From: Doryteuthis pealeii
Lineage: Eukaryota; Mollusca; Cephalopoda; Myopsida; Loliginidae
DNA: 64,000 nucleotides
Assembly (NCBI GenBank): GCA_023376005.1
Contig: CM042145.1
Location: 58,793,350 to 58,857,349, forward strand
Direction: 5' to 3'
Shown: one piece after another, positions 20,235 through 31,812 of the stretch
How positions within the stretch are numbered: the stretch's first letter is position 1
How the letters are laid out: the number at the start of each line of letters is the position of its first letter
Made by a program: the position numbers and the translations under genes
The notes under the pieces: generated by a model
Database searches by the model: none
Told to the model about the DNA's origin: nothing
What the model saw: only the letters and a program-made list of their open reading frames with translations

Positions 20235-20412
20235 TCATTAGAAATGAACACGATGACCCAAGTTTATTTCGAGCTAATTCCCTTGGGAAAAGGCATGAAT
20301 CCATCTGTCCCCACCCACGTCAAAGCTATTCGTAACTATAAGAGCAGACTGGGCTCTTAAGCATTGTTAGAGAAACTGGATTAGAAGAAGACAAAATTAA
20401 AACCAGCTGTAC
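20235..20412 (+). mobile_element. Diverged S2-type SINE
   Basis: Blocks 'ccttgggaaaaggcatgaat', 'gagcagactgggctctta' and 'gattagaagaagaca' correspond to the S2 body in reverse order relative to minus-strand copies. The tRNA-like head is weak ('attagcataattgttagtg'). Confidence 0.45.
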
Positions 20413-20420
20413 TCAGCTTG

Positions 20421-21015
20421 TGGTTTGGTTTGGTTTGGTTGATTAGAATTTACGGCATATCAACCCTTGTTGCGCTATTTTATGCCAAAATCGTTTTGTT
20501 TGATTCATTCTTGATGGGTACTTAATTTTTTTAATTCGATATTTAAAAAAAACATTTTTAAAAACTTACTTTCTTTTATCTAACCCATTTATGGGACCCT
20601 AACATATACTACCGCTTCGGGTCAGAGTGCAAAATTGATGAAGGGGTGCTCCACATTCCCCAAACATCCGGAACTGGAACCTCACCATCAGATACAGTTT
20701 AACGTCATTCCCAGGACATGAAGACCCTCAGACACCGTCTTCTAGCACCCATATGATAAAAAGGGTTGGGGCTTTTCATAACGGCAATAGTGTCGGGACA
20801 ATCATATAGGTACAAGGGCTTGATGTGCTCAGTCGATTGATCGGAGGAGCCGTCTTCGACTCTTCGTCTAGGCTTAGTAAGCGCCAAAGGGGAGTGTTGC
20901 ATGTCATGGAGAGTCACCAGTATTCCGTCCTTACCTATCACAGCCAACAGATGGTCCATTAATGGGCGGGGTCTTACTCCGTGCACAGACATGTGTTCCT
21001 TAAATAGAACCCCCA
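20421..21015 (-). mobile_element. R-A repeat, minus strand
   Basis: It begins with GGTTT units and 'acggcatatcaacccttg' and continues through the R-A blocks in reverse. Its 103-codon frame (20705-21016) is repeat sequence, repeated in the right arm. The 5' part is about 150 bases shorter than in the right arm (57500-57640). Confidence 0.6.
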
Positions 21016-21647
21016 AACAATTTAAGTTCGCGATACAGATAAATAACCTGCTAAAAAACTAAAAGTATTTCTTGATAACAGGAAACGCAAGATTACTTAA
21101 TGTTTTCAGATTCAGTGAGACCAATTTGCTCAAGTGAGTACATCAGTTGTTATAAGGAAAAAAAATGAATAACAAAGTTTAATCATAAATGTTTCCATTC
21201 CAGTGGACTACTGTGGAAAATGAAAACATTTTTAACGTCATTGTATTTTTTCTATTATTGCAATATTTGTAAAGGTCGTTTTATCCGAGAACTAAAACCA
21301 GACTTTCATGAATTGTACTTTCTTGTTTTTCTCTTTCGGATTTATTTACTTTTTTTATTTAATATTTTTGTTTTCTTTATCCAAATTCTTTTCACGTCTA
21401 TGGTTATCCCTGGAAGTCGTTATCCGAAACAAATTTAGTGTTTGGTGTGTGTAGAGGGGAGAAAGTCTCCGAAGCGGAAATATATTTATTTCCACTTCCG
21501 GAAAGGGGAAGAATAACACAGAAAATAAATTTTCAGTTTACAGGTGTCTTTGTGTAATTCCTGTTACGTGGTAGTCAGCACATAAATAAGCGTTTGTTTT
21601 TTTACTTATTTGAATTATTACACCAATAATACAGATATTTGTTTATA
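21016..21647. other. Unassigned AT-rich stretch of the arm
   Basis: A 72-codon open frame at 21220-21438 is rich in Phe and Leu and has no recognised motif. Also present at 56870-57480 and 59270-59885. Confidence 0.35.
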
Positions 21648-22108
21648 TTAGCAGGACCTGTGGATATACCACAGTATGATAATCTAATTATTACAACGTT
21701 TGATATGTTTACTTAAGAGCTATTGAGAATAGTTCAATATGTAAAAAGTATAATAATCTTATGTATTTTCTGTGTAACATGTCCTTTTTCTCCCATTTCT
21801 TTCTTTATAATAAAAACGGAATGGTAGATTATTTATTTGAGATGACAACACTCAGAGAAATAAGATTTTCTGCAGATAAGCAGCACCAGATAATCAGGGT
21901 TTACATTTTTGCATTTCATCTTGGACGGTCTCACTTTTAACTAGAGGGTGTTGCAAGATTATGGCCGGAAGTGGGTATTAATATATACATAAGATAAATC
22001 CACACTTCTGATCAGTACAATCTATTTTGGGCGGTTTCACTTTTAACTAGAGGGTGTTGCAAGGTGATAAGAGTCTTACTTTTAAGGAACACGAGTATTA
22101 ACATATAG
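21648..22108 (-). mobile_element. H2 Helitron-like copy plus a second H2 5' fragment
   Basis: A copy at 21648-21990 ends (minus strand) in the hairpin 'ctgtggtatatccacag', 'gtcctg', CTAA. A second 5' fragment (22018-22108) lies immediately upstream in the same orientation, giving a partial tandem with 'tgcaacaccctctagttaaa' present twice. Tandem Helitron ends of this kind are known. Confidence 0.55.
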
Positions 22109-22699
22109 TGGTGACGTAGATAATCTTTACATGTGTACATGAAATAAGATTTTACGTATTTCTAAACGACGAAAATATTTATGTATTTATTTATCTGAAT
22201 AGAATTTTGGGACGCATATTAGCTCATCACAGAAAAGCGTCGCAATATTTTATTATATTATTTCTTTTTGAGCTGAAATTCGTAACAAGTTATCACACAT
22301 GATTATAGCATTTTTTCTAACACATATTTCACTGCAGTAAGCAAAATATATTAATTTAACAAACGTTTTTCATTAACTTCACATCTTGTTTATTCTCATA
22401 ATCTTTTAGAAATTTTACCAGAAAGCCTTAGGTATCTGCTCATAAGATATAATCCGTTGTCACTCGTAAAGCCTCGTTATGAATATACGACACAAGTAGA
22501 AAAAAAAGAACCGTTTACGAAAGCACTGATAAGTTTCCTTCTTCAATCGCTATGACAGGTTTATGTTTCATGGGAAAATCATGTACTTGAAGACATATCT
22601 CTGAAGGACAATTTTCAATTTTGTAATCATTCAGTACGTTGTTGCGCTAAAATCATGCGACACAAAACTGAACAATATTAAGCACGGGTACTTTATTTT
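22109..22699. other. Unassigned stretch of the arm
   Basis: No element or gene recognised. It is present in all three copies of this locus. Confidence 0.35.
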
Positions 22700-22925
22700 T
22701 TATGAGCCCTATCAGCGGGGATTAGAATACGTTGACTGTATCCCATAAAGGGGAGAAAGTATGACACTAAACTGTATATGATAGTGAGGCTTCTGTTCTA
22801 TAGATCTGGGTAAAGTGAACTGGGTAAAGTGAACTGTCCATTCATTGGCATTACTCCTAGACGCATTAGAATACGAGCAGTAGTACCTGTTAGGGTCCCA
22901 TGTATGGGTCACATAGATCTGTTTG
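22700..22925 (+). mobile_element. R-A fragment
   Basis: Contains 'gattagaatacgttgactg', the 'ttctatagatctgggtaaa' block (with a short tandem 'gggtaaagtgaact') and 'gtacctgttagggtcccatg'. The middle of R-A is missing. Confidence 0.5.
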
Positions 22926-22982
22926 AATATCATTAGTTTTAGATAGAAATTATTAATGTCGTATAACAGTAAATTATGTGTA

Positions 22983-23597
22983 CTAGCAAATATATGCACC
23001 CTCGGTCGCAAGAATCTAGGTTTTAATGTAATAAAATATCATATTAAATTAGAAAGGCCAATGAAACTAAATAAGAATGCAGATAAAAAGATTTAAAACA
23101 GAGGGGTATAATCGAAAAATAGAACAAATGAAACTTTTCCACAAACTTTTTCATTAATTAATTTTTCTAATTTAACTATTTAGTTAAATTAGGATGTAAA
23201 GAATAAAATTACAGTTATTTATTCTTGCAAATGGATTTCTTTTAAGATTTATCACCGGGATTTTTGCTCTTATTCATTAAAATAAGACCAAACAATTAGA
23301 AATCAATAATACTATGCACATACTTATTAAAATCAAATTTTCAATATCAATATACAAATTAACCTACCCGTTCACAGTGCAAACCGCTATTTTGTTATAT
23401 ATAAATACAATTGCATGTTATTAGTATGTAGATAAGGCCAACAGTATAAATAATGTAAAACAATTCTATTAATAATTGAGGTTTAAATAAAAATAAAATC
23501 ATAGAGAATGTTACGTAAAACAAAGGGAATTGTGACTTGAGTAGTAATATAGATTTGGTTACAGACAGACAAACATACAATCTCCATTATAATAAGA
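22983..23597 (-). mobile_element. Helitron-like element, family H1
   Basis: Minus strand: starts 'tcttattataatggagatt' and ends 'gcgaccgagggtgc', 'atatatttg', CTAG. About 615 bp. Counterparts are at 54905-55520 and 61137-61744. Confidence 0.65.
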
Positions 23598-23756
23598 AAA
23601 TTAAGAATAGTTACTTGAATAAAATAAAACGTCTTCAGTATAGATTCATGTTGGTATTCAATTTTTTAAAACTCATTTTTTAAAATCTATTTAACCCATA
23701 GATGGCACTCTAGAAGACGCTTCCACTCCAATATTGTTCGGAGGTAGCAACATCAT

Positions 23757-23759
23757 ATA

Positions 23760-23829
<70 letters not shown>
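23757..23829. repeat. (TA)n microsatellite
   Basis: About 70 bases of TA. In the third copy (61910-61973) it is broken into irregular TAA/TAT pieces, a sign of poor base calling there. Confidence 0.9.
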
Positions 23830-23831
<2 letters not shown>

Positions 23832-23904
23832 AGCAAACAAAATATATTAATATATACATACAAACCAGGCTACGAAGTTAAAATACTTTACGTTTTAGGA
23901 GTTC

Positions 23905-24130
23905 TGTCTGTAAGGCTTAGAATATTTTGACTGTATCCCTTACAATTTAAGTAAGACTCTACAACAAAAGGGGTGTCCCGGGTATAACATTGATCTGTAT
24001 CTGATAGTGAGGCTACAGTTCTATAGATCTAGGGAGTGTTAAGTATCCCTTCATTGCCATTACTTCTAGATGCATTCTGGCCCTGGGAGGTAGTACCTGT
24101 TAGGGTCTCATGTATGGGTCACACATATCT
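23905..24130 (+). mobile_element. R-A fragment
   Basis: The 'ctgtaaggcttagaatatt' start and 'gtacctgttagggtctcatg' end belong to R-A with an internal deletion. Confidence 0.5.
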
Positions 24131-24189
24131 ATGTGGAAATCCTTAGTATTTGGTAGGAATAACCAATTAAATGAGGGTCTGATCTTGTC

Positions 24190-24640
24190 GGGGAAAAACA
24201 AAAAGAAGAAAAAGAAATGGAAAAAGAGAAAGAAGAAAATGAACCACAAAAAGAAAGAGGAAAAAATGAAAGGAAAAAACAAAAAGAAGAAAAAGAAAGA
24301 AAAGAGAAAGAAGAAAAATGAAAAATTAAAAGAAGAAAGAAAAAAGAGAACAAAGAAAAATATTGAAAAGGAGAAAGAAGAAAAGGAAATGAAAAGGAAA
24401 AAGAAAAAAGCGAAAAAAGAATAAAAAGGAGAAAGATAACGACAAAGAAGGAAGAAGAAAAAAGAAAAAGGAAAGAAAATAAAAGAAAAAATAAATAAAA
24501 AGAGAAAGAAGATAAACGACAAAGAAGGAAGAAAAAATAAATGAAAAGGATAAGAAGAAAACTGAAAGGGAGAAGAAAAACGAAAAAAAGAAATAAAAGG
24601 AGAAGAAGATAAAATGAAAAATAAAAAGATTTATATTTTA
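24190..24640. repeat. Purine-only tract of about 450 bases
   Basis: Almost pure A/G on the plus strand, built from AAAGAAG-type units, with C and T very rare. Long Lys/Glu or Phe/Ser frames are artefacts. Such tracts can form triplex DNA and are error-prone to sequence. Counterparts are at 53820-54310 (pyrimidine) and 62330-62780. Confidence 0.9.
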
Positions 24641-24782
24641 CTTTATCATTAGGACGGTTGTTTTCTGGGAATCAATGATTGCCTCATTGTCAGAAAAAAA
24701 CGGAGACACTAAGTCTTTGGTTGTTTTGTTTTACGTCAACTGTTTTTGAATCATTTAATGCTGAATCAAGTCATTTTGATAT

Positions 24783-24890
24783 GTTGCTTACAGTACCTGA
24801 TGTTTCTTAAATATTCACCCATCTAAGTATTAAACTGGCTCATCGCTGCTTAACTTCGGTAATATAACGGGAACCGGTGCTTTCAACGTG
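24783..24890 (-). pseudogene. 5S rRNA-derived sequence
   Basis: The minus strand reads 'cacgttgaaagcaccggttc', 'accgaagttaagcagcg', 'tacttagatgggtga' and 'gtactgtaagcaac'. These match the order and spacing of 5S rRNA, including the internal A-box and C-box regions of the Pol III type-1 promoter. The 3' half has diverged too far to be a working 5S gene. See the right-arm copy at 53580-53689. Confidence 0.7.
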
Positions 24891-25300
24891 ACTTAACCGA
24901 AGGCACAAAATGAAATAGATATATCAGCAGACTTAGATAGTAGACTGTAGGTTTAGTAATGCAGCATACCTTATGATATTTGCCAACTCACGCCGCTATT
25001 AAATTTATTTTGAATTAACAACAGACTTTGATAACTAAATATTGCAAATAAAATAATGAATGAACATAATTGAAAAAAAATCTAATTTATTTTATCTTCA
25101 AGATTTTAGCTTTTCATTTGACAAAAATGAAATTTAAGGCGAAATTGATGGAATTTTAATTAAAGAAAACTGAATTCTAAAAGCACTGAACTAATATTTT
25201 TTTATGAGTGTTTACATTGGAGTCTGTTAAAAAAAATATCAATGCTTTCTAAAAGCCCAGTTCTTTGGTAACAGGGTTTACTTCCCTTAGAATCAAACTA
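24891..25300. other. Unassigned AT-rich stretch of the arm
   Basis: No element or gene recognised. Confidence 0.35.
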
Positions 25301-25305
25301 TTACT

Positions 25306-25337
<32 letters not shown>

Positions 25338-25357
25338 GTAGTAGTAGTAGTAGTAGC
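25301..25357. repeat. (CTA)n-(TAG)n palindromic trinucleotide array
   Basis: About nine CTA units run directly into about seven TAG units, which are their reverse complement, so either strand can fold into one perfect hairpin. It is repeated at 53108-53160 and 63450-63510. A smaller version is near 25557-25580. Confidence 0.9.
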
Positions 25358-25364
25358 AACATTG

Positions 25365-25810
25365 ACTGTCTGAAGGTCTTAGAATATGCCAATTGTATCC
25401 CTTGCAGGGGATAAAACCCACCCCTCATGGAGTTTCCTGGGTATGATATTAAACTGAATCTGATGATGATGTTCTAGTTCTGGAGCTCTGTGAAGTATGG
25501 GGTACCTCTTTTAACAGGGTTTACTTTCTTTATAAATCAAACTGTCATCTATACAACTACCACTACTAGTAGTAGTAGTATCCTGATTGAAGGGCTTGGA
25601 ATACGTCAATTATATCCCCTGCAGAGGGTAAGACTAATCCCACAAAAAGGGGGTATCCTGGGTATGATATTAAACTGCATCTGATGAGGATGGTCTAGAG
25701 CTCGGGAATTGTGCAATACCTCTTTGTCGCATTACTCCCAGGACTACTCTAGCCTGGATTGTTAGTAGCTTCTAGGTTCCCATATATTGATCAAATAAAT
25801 ATTTTAGGAA
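25365..25810 (+). mobile_element. Two consecutive truncated R-A copies
   Basis: The R-A start block ('cttagaatatgccaattg') and the 'gatgatgttctagttctgg' block occur at 25365-25520. They recur at 25585-25810, separated by the second CTA/TAG hairpin. Confidence 0.5.
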
Positions 25811-25867
25811 ATTATTATTATTAGATAGCAATACGTAAAAATTCTATGACACAACCAAACTAGGTTG

Positions 25868-26240
25868 GTTGGTTGGTTTTACAACCTATCAACCCATGGT
25901 TTATTTTATACATTCTTGTTGGTATTCGAATTTTTAAAACTCGTTTTTGATTTATTTAACCGGTCTAGATAGAACCCTAACAGTTACTAAAACTCTAAGT
26001 CAGATGGACTGGAGGTAATGGCATTGAAGGGGTACTCCACATTTTCCAGAATTCCAGAATTGGAACTTCACGACTAAATGCAGTTTAACATCATTCCCAA
26101 GTCACTAAGACCTCAGCCACCGCATACTAGTACACATATGATAAAAAAACACTATGACCAACAAGTGACTCTATTAAAGAGATTCTACTCTTCTACAGAG
26201 TGCAGTCGGTGGATTCTACAGCCCCAGGCGACAAGGGGGG
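25868..26240 (-). mobile_element. R-A copy, minus strand
   Basis: Begins 'ggttggttggttttaca' and proceeds through the R-A tail blocks in reverse to 'agtgcagtcggtggattcta'. An S2-like block follows at 26240-26370 ('ctctcgctaggtctataact', 'gatcggctgtcagaccaagg'). Confidence 0.5.
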
Positions 26241-26370
26241 GGCGAGGGCAGGAATAGCTTGGCTGTGTTCACCTCTCGCTAGGTCTATAACTGGTTTCAA
26301 TTCGGAGTTTTCTATCTCTTTGATCGGCTGTCAGACCAAGGTTATAAAGTCCAGTCTGCTCTTCTCTATC

Positions 26371-27790
26371 AAGAGGGAAAATACTTTTAACTACAAAAAT
26401 ATTTTCCTCATAATCAGTTGTGATGAATATCTATTTACCTGTTTAACATACATGTCAAATAACTAGTTTTCTTACTATAGTGGTGAGATACCAATATCGG
26501 AGTCATTGAGGAGAAAGAAATGAGTTTTAAAAAAATGAGTTTTAAAAAAATAATTGAGTTTGAAAAAAAGTAATTGAGTTTTTAAAAATTGAACACCCAA
26601 CAAGAATGAATAAAGAAAATCTTTTCGGCATAAAAACCCCAACAAGGATTGACATGCCGTAAAATCCAACAACCTTATCCAAGACACAATACATGCCTAG
26701 CAATTAAAATCTAGGCCAATAAATGCCTGAGAACAGACGTTAAATAAACGCTTGCATAATTTTTCGACGTACTTTAAGGTAAAAGAATTCTATTCATCCG
26801 AGTTTAACATATAAATGTGAGATTTACATATGTGCATTTTTAAATTAAAAAAAAATTATTGTAAATTATTTTCCTTTCCTTTAAGCATTTTCCGATTTAA
26901 ATGGAATAAAACATGGAAAGCAAAAATTGATGCATTGTTCAGGACAACCGAAAATATGCACTTTCTTTTCTAGAATTTCTTTTTAGCAGTGGATAAAATA
27001 TTTCTGATATCTCGAAGAAAGATGCCGCAAATTCGTTTACGCCATACTAAAATTTTTAATTCAGAAATAACCTTAAAATAAAGAGATGAAAAAAAGTGGA
27101 AAATATGATCTGTAGGAGAGTAATGAATGGAGAGCAAGGAGAGAACGTATTAAATATCAAAGGAAAGAAAGAAAGAGGGAGTAAGGAATAGGAATGGGTA
27201 AAAAGGAGAGAAGAGAAAGACAATGTATGAAAGAAAGAAATAATGAAAGTATTAAAAAAGGAAAGGGCGTTACTATGATACAGAAAACTGCAGAAAGAAC
27301 TTTGAAATTAAAAAAGGAAGAAAGAAAAATGTAAAAAAAATAGAATTAATGTTATGCAATATTTTTGCAAACGTGACATCAGTTTAATAAATACGCAAAC
27401 ACTGCAGTACAAATTTAGATTCTTTGGAGTCGTAACTCTTTAAAAACAAGATTATTTCTCAAGAGATTTTCCGACAGAATTGTTGTACAGTTTTGATTTT
27501 AATTTATTTATTTTTCATTAATGCATTTTTAGATATTTCTTTTCGATAGAAAAAAAAAAGATAGAATAAAACGAAAAAAAAAAGGAAAGATAAATAAAAT
27601 AAAAAGATAAAATGAATAAATATAATGAAAAGGTGGAAGAAAGTATTTTTCTCTTTAATGATATTATCATTTCAACCACATTGTTAGATAAAGGTCTTAA
27701 TTTAAATTTGTTGGAGCGTTGACATACAATCTTAACCATTTTATACTTAGAAAACAGAGACGACTTCTTGTTATTTACTACGTACTGGCT
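26371..27790. other. Mostly unassigned AT-rich stretch of the arm
   Basis: Contains an R-A tail piece (26580-26680, ending 'gacatgccgtaaaatcc') and purine-rich runs (27110-27340). The right-arm frame of 135 codons (50964-51371) is the pyrimidine-rich shadow of the latter. No gene recognised. Confidence 0.4.
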
Positions 27791-27799
27791 TAGTCTGGT

Positions 27800-28372
27800 A
27801 CAGCGACCTCACATCCCTGTCGACTAAGCATTTAGAATATACCTCTGTAGAGGGTCAGACCTCCACAATGAGGTCACCTATTGGCCGTGTGTGAGACCCA
27901 TGATGCTTAAGGATTAGACCTGGTGATTGGCACCCATGACAGGCAACACACCAACGTAAGATAGGTCCTCTCCGATCAATCGGCTCGTCTCATCAAGCCT
28001 AGCACCTATATGATTGTCCCAACTCTATTGACCTTGTGGCAAGCCCGACCCATTTTTAGCATATATGTGCTAGAAGGCGTGGCTTAATGTCGTGGTATGA
28101 CGTTAAACACTCTGATGGTGAAATTCCAATTCTTGAGCTCTGGGAATAGGGAGTACCCCTTCATCACCATTACTCCCAGGTTCACGCTGACTCGGGGCGT
28201 TAGTACCTGTCAGTGTCCCATCTATGGATTAAATAGAAGAAAATGAGTTTTAAAATGTGTTAAAATTGAGTTTAAAAAGACTGAGAACCTATCAAGAATA
28301 AATAAAACAAAATGTATTCGCATAAATATCCAATCAGTTGACATGTAAAAAACAAACCAACCAACCAACCAA
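27800..28372 (+). mobile_element. R-A copy, nearly complete
   Basis: R-A blocks in order, from 'taagcatttagaatatacc' to the CCAA array near 28360. It shows several single-base deletions relative to the right-arm copy (50020-50640). Confidence 0.6.
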
Positions 28373-28404
28373 CAACCATTCTATAAAGACCTCAGGTTGC
28401 TTAT

Positions 28405-29010
28405 AATACCTGTTGTCTTAAGTATTTACCCATCTCTGAAATGCACACACACATCATTGCTTAACTTCGATGATCTGACTGAAAACCAATGCTTTCAACA
28501 TGTCTTGACTGTAAGTTGCACAAAGACAGTGCTTAATATCGGTGATAGAGCATATACGTCTAAGTAAGGATAGCGTAGACACAGTCAACCGCGCTTGGTG
28601 ACTGTCAGTTTCTTGTCTACATGATCATCAGCCCAATGTTGTCACGCAGGTGTGTTGACCGTGCTTGTAAATTACTGGACAGGATCATCGTTGTTTAACT
28701 TTGGTAATCTGGTGGGAACCGATGATTTAAGATTTACATACCCCATATTGATGCTACTGCTCTTAAGTAGTTACCCATCTCGGAAGTGAACAGGGCCATT
28801 GCTTAACTTTAGTGATCAGGTCTAAGATGGATGCTTCTGCCTCTTAAGTAATCACCATCTCGGAAGTAAACAGGATTATTGCTTAACTTTGGTAATTTGG
28901 TGGGACCGATGCTTCAGCCTCCGATTGCATAAGTAGGTGCTGCTCTTAAGTGTTAACTCATCTCATCTCTGAACAGGTTCATCCGCTATTTAACTTCAGG
29001 GATCTGATTT
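28405..29010 (-). repeat. Cluster of 5S rRNA-derived units
   Basis: Reverse complement of 49385-49995, where the units are described. Here the cluster carries more small deletions. A hammerhead-like segment lies within it at 28590-28640. Confidence 0.6.
28590..28640 (-). ncRNA. Weak hammerhead-like motif inside the 5S cluster
   Basis: Minus strand: CTGATGA, a poor stem II, then GAAA, stem III 'act-gac-agt', C, and 'accaag'. It matches the motif at 10514-10573 ('agaaa.tg.cagt..ccaag'). Stem II pairing is weak ('tgt-ag-aca' with unequal flanks), so activity is doubtful. Right-arm copy at about 49760-49805. Confidence 0.3.
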
Positions 29011-29159
29011 GACTTAATCAAAATTTAACGAACTTTGCTTAGTCAGACACAAATATTAGTTTGTTGTTGGATTTTGCGCATATCAACCTTGTTGGGTTAT
29101 TTTATGCAGAAGACTTTTATTTTATTAATTCTTGATGGGTACGCAATTTTTTAAACATG

Positions 29160-29912
29160 TTAGGTGGTAGATTTAGAAGGCCATCACATGCAGTTTGGAA
29201 AAAAAAATAATAATACGGTAACAAGTGGTGTGTGTTGACTGTATTTTTTATATTTCTTAATGTTCGAGGTAATACCTCTTTATCAAAGAATTGAACTGAA
29301 GCAGTACAGCTATGCATTTCTTCCTAAATGAATTTTTTTTTTTTTGAAAATGACGTTATTTTTGAAATAACTGTATTCCCGTGTGAGCGTGAATGCGTTT
29401 ATTTTTATTTGATATATTTTGATAATATTTTATTTATAATTTTTTGATAATATTAATAAATAATAATATTAATAAATTATAATGATTAAATTGATGTAAA
29501 TCCAACAGGAAACGTCACAAAACACAAATACACTTTTTCATTCGCACATACCCACGTACAAAATCCGCGCTAGGATACAGTCTTAACGTCACAGCCAACA
29601 CGCATTTTCAATGTCACGCGCATTACAACATACGCACACGTACAAAAAAAAAAAAAAATAAAATAAACGCATTCACGCTCACACGGAATACAGTTATTTC
29701 AAAAAAACGTCATTTTCAAAAAAAAAAAAAATTCATTTAGGAAGAAATGCCATAGCTGTACTGCTTCAGTTCAATTCTTTTGATAAAGAGGTATTAACTC
29801 GAAAATTCAAAATAATAAAAAAATACAGGTCAACACACACCACCATTGTTACCGTATTATTATTTTTTATTATTCAAACTGCATTGTGATGGCCTTCTAA
29901 ATTACACCTAAA
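29160..29912. mobile_element. Foldback transposon with terminal inverted repeats of about 250 bp
   Basis: Left terminal repeat from 'ttaggtggtagatttagaag' (29160-about 29410); right one about 29668-29912, ending in the complement. Shared blocks include 'ccgtgtgagcgtgaatgcg' and 'aactgaagcagtacagct'. About 250 bp of interior has no transposase. Non-autonomous, long-TIR type; superfamily unknown. A cleaner copy is at 48442-49226. Confidence 0.65.
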
Positions 29913-29929
29913 CAATACAACCAATGCTT

Positions 29930-30140
29930 CAAGCAAATTATGAAACTTCTCTTTTTAAACATATTTTTTCAAACACATTTTTTTCTATTTAACCCATAGA
30001 TGGGACCCTAACAGGTACTACCACTCCGGGTCAGATTGAACTGTGAGTAATGGCGAAGAAAGGGTACTCCACATTCCTCAAAGTTCCAGAATTTTCAACT
30101 TCACCACTAGATGGTCCCATCTATGGGTCAAATAGTTCTG
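29930..30140 (-). mobile_element. R-A fragments
   Basis: The blocks 'tttaacccatagatgggacc' and 'actaccactccgggtcagat' are R-A in reverse. They are followed by a short direct piece 'cccatctatgggtcaaatag'. Confidence 0.45.
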
Positions 30141-30239
30141 TTACAAATTATTTGTATTAGATATAAGTACTTGATATCATATAACCATGTGCAAAAACTT
30201 AAAAAACTACAAGGAGGATGAATGGTATACAAAAATAGG

Positions 30240-30565
30240 GTACACCTCACATGGATTATGGTATCAAGATAGATTAGCGGTATATTATTAGTGAGTTCGG
30301 TTCTCACTAGGCGCCTCATAGTCTGACTTGATCCATTTATTCCTTTAATTCACATGGATAGACTTTATATAGAACTACATGAGACTGATAGCCTTTCACT
30401 TCGCTCTAATGCACATCCCCATATACGGTTAAATAGAGCAGATTGGTTCTTTATTCTTATTTAGGCAACCAGTCTAGGAGAAGGAAAACTAAATTCAAAC
30501 AGCTGCACTCCACTTAAAAATGACCTGTGTCAAACCCTGTTCTTGAGAGAGCGGTTGGGCAAATA
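30240..30565 (+). mobile_element. S2 tRNA-derived SINE, plus strand
   Basis: The tRNA-like head has an A-box-like 'ggattatggtatcaaga' and a B-box-like 'gagttcggttctcac'. Body blocks are 'atagagcagattggttc' and 'caaccagtctaggagaagg'. The tail has 'gacctgtgtcaaaccctg'. Reverse complement of 47775-48115. Confidence 0.6.
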
Positions 30566-30910
30566 TATTGACTCAGAGAAATGTTACTTTCTTGCCTATG
30601 TACGATTAGCTCTTTCACCTCATTGTCATTGGAGAGTGCATGTCTTCACGGCCCAACAGATAAAATATCTGAGGTACAACATGATAATGCAAGGCTGCTT
30701 AAAGACATGACAAGCAATTATGGCCTGACGTATTTGTCTCATCCATCAAACAATCATGACCTTTGTCCCTACTCTTAAATCTGTTGTGATTTAAAGAACA
30801 GAGAAATTACTTTTTCACCAATTCTCACTTTAGAATCATCTTCAGTTACATGATGAAACTTATTATTACCAATTATTGTTGTTGTGTAAATAAGATAATT
30901 GAAAAAAAGT
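30566..30910. other. Unassigned contig end before the gap
   Basis: No element recognised. It matches 47429-47780 in reverse. The last bases 'gaaaaaaagt' are still inside the homologous sequence. Confidence 0.5.
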
Positions 30911-31010
30911 NNNNNNNNNNNNNNNNNNNNNNNNNNNNNNNNNNNNNNNNNNNNNNNNNNNNNNNNNNNNNNNNNNNNNNNNNNNNNNNNNNNNNNNNNN
31001 NNNNNNNNNN
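30911..31010. other. Assembly gap of 100 N
   Basis: Exactly 100 N, the customary placeholder for a scaffold gap of unknown size. Reading frames drawn through it are meaningless. Confidence 0.99.
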
Positions 31011-31094
31011 AGAGGAGATTGAACTCACTAAACATGGCTTTAAAATCTAAGCTTGTTGACCATTACCCACGTAATTGAAACATATAATTGTTGC

Positions 31095-31262
31095 AAATTG
31101 TTCGTTCGCCAATGAGAATAGTACAGCTTGGATCTGTGCAGAAAATGGGGAGCTGATTGTAGATGTGGCGCTCCACTACAGATGCAAAGAAACAACTCTC
31201 TTTCATTAATGAAAAGGAGACTCCTTGCTGTCCCGCTGATACAGACAAAAGACAACTCCAAA
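31095..31262 (+). mobile_element. S1 SINE, 5'-truncated
   Basis: Matches the S1 body: 'gagctgattgtagatgtgg', 'cgctccac' and the end 'ctgatacagac'. The tRNA-like head is lost except for 'cgccaatgag'. Confidence 0.5.
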
Positions 31263-31330
31263 ATTACTTTTATGATATAAGTGTATAAAATTTGTTTACA
31301 TAGAATGAAACAATATAATTGTGTACAAAT

Positions 31331-31812
31331 TCAATATATATTGATATTCATGTTCCTTAATTTTACAACCGTTATAATCTCACACACCCTCTGGTTAAAA
31401 ATGAGACCGTTCAAATCGTCAAAGACTAAATGCAAAAATGTAAACCCTGATCATTTGATGTTACTTATCCGCTGAATTTTTATTTCTTATGTTCATCACT
31501 CAGCTTAATAGTGGACCATTCCGTTTCTATTATAAGAAGGAGAGGAAAAGACATGCTACACAGATAATATGATTAGAAAGAAAATTAGGGAAAGGTAGAG
31601 AGAGGGGTGAGCGCGTGGAAACGATAACGCTAATTTGTTTCAATCAAACATTATGAAAAGATGAAAAGGAGGAAAGAAAAAAGCTTGAGAATTAAATCAT
31701 GCTTATTATATCTTTTACATATTGAACTATTTAGCAATAGTTCCGAAATAAACTTACCAAACGTTGTGATAATTAATATTAATACTGTTTTATCTTCACA
31801 GCTCCTTATTCT
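31331..31812 (+). mobile_element. H2 Helitron-like element with a decayed 3' end
   Basis: Starts 'tcaatatatattgatattc', has 'cacaccctctggttaaaa' and 'catgctacacagataatat', and fades at 'ttatcttcacagctcctt' where the hairpin should be. No CTAG end remains. Confidence 0.5.

Larger units (their letters stand above)
20169..30910 (+). repeat. Left arm of a 10.7-kb inverted repeat
   Basis: The whole segment recurs as its reverse complement at 47429-58448. Matched landmarks: S2 at 20235 with 58400, H1 22983-23597 with 54905-55520, the purine tract 24190-24640 with 53820-54310, the 5S unit 24783-24890 with 53580-53689, and the foldback element 29160-29912 with 48442-49226. The left arm lacks about 150 bases near 21000 that the right arm has, and shows many single-base deletions near 27-30.9 kb. 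It runs exactly up to the N gap. Confidence 0.9.

Noticed and set aside
20705..21016. 103-codon frame, repeated at 57647-57928
   Set aside because: Lies wholly in the R-A repeat; conserved only because the locus is duplicated, and frames are broken in other R-A copies.
30775..31050. Frames crossing the N gap
   Set aside because: Contain runs of unknown residues; not interpretable.
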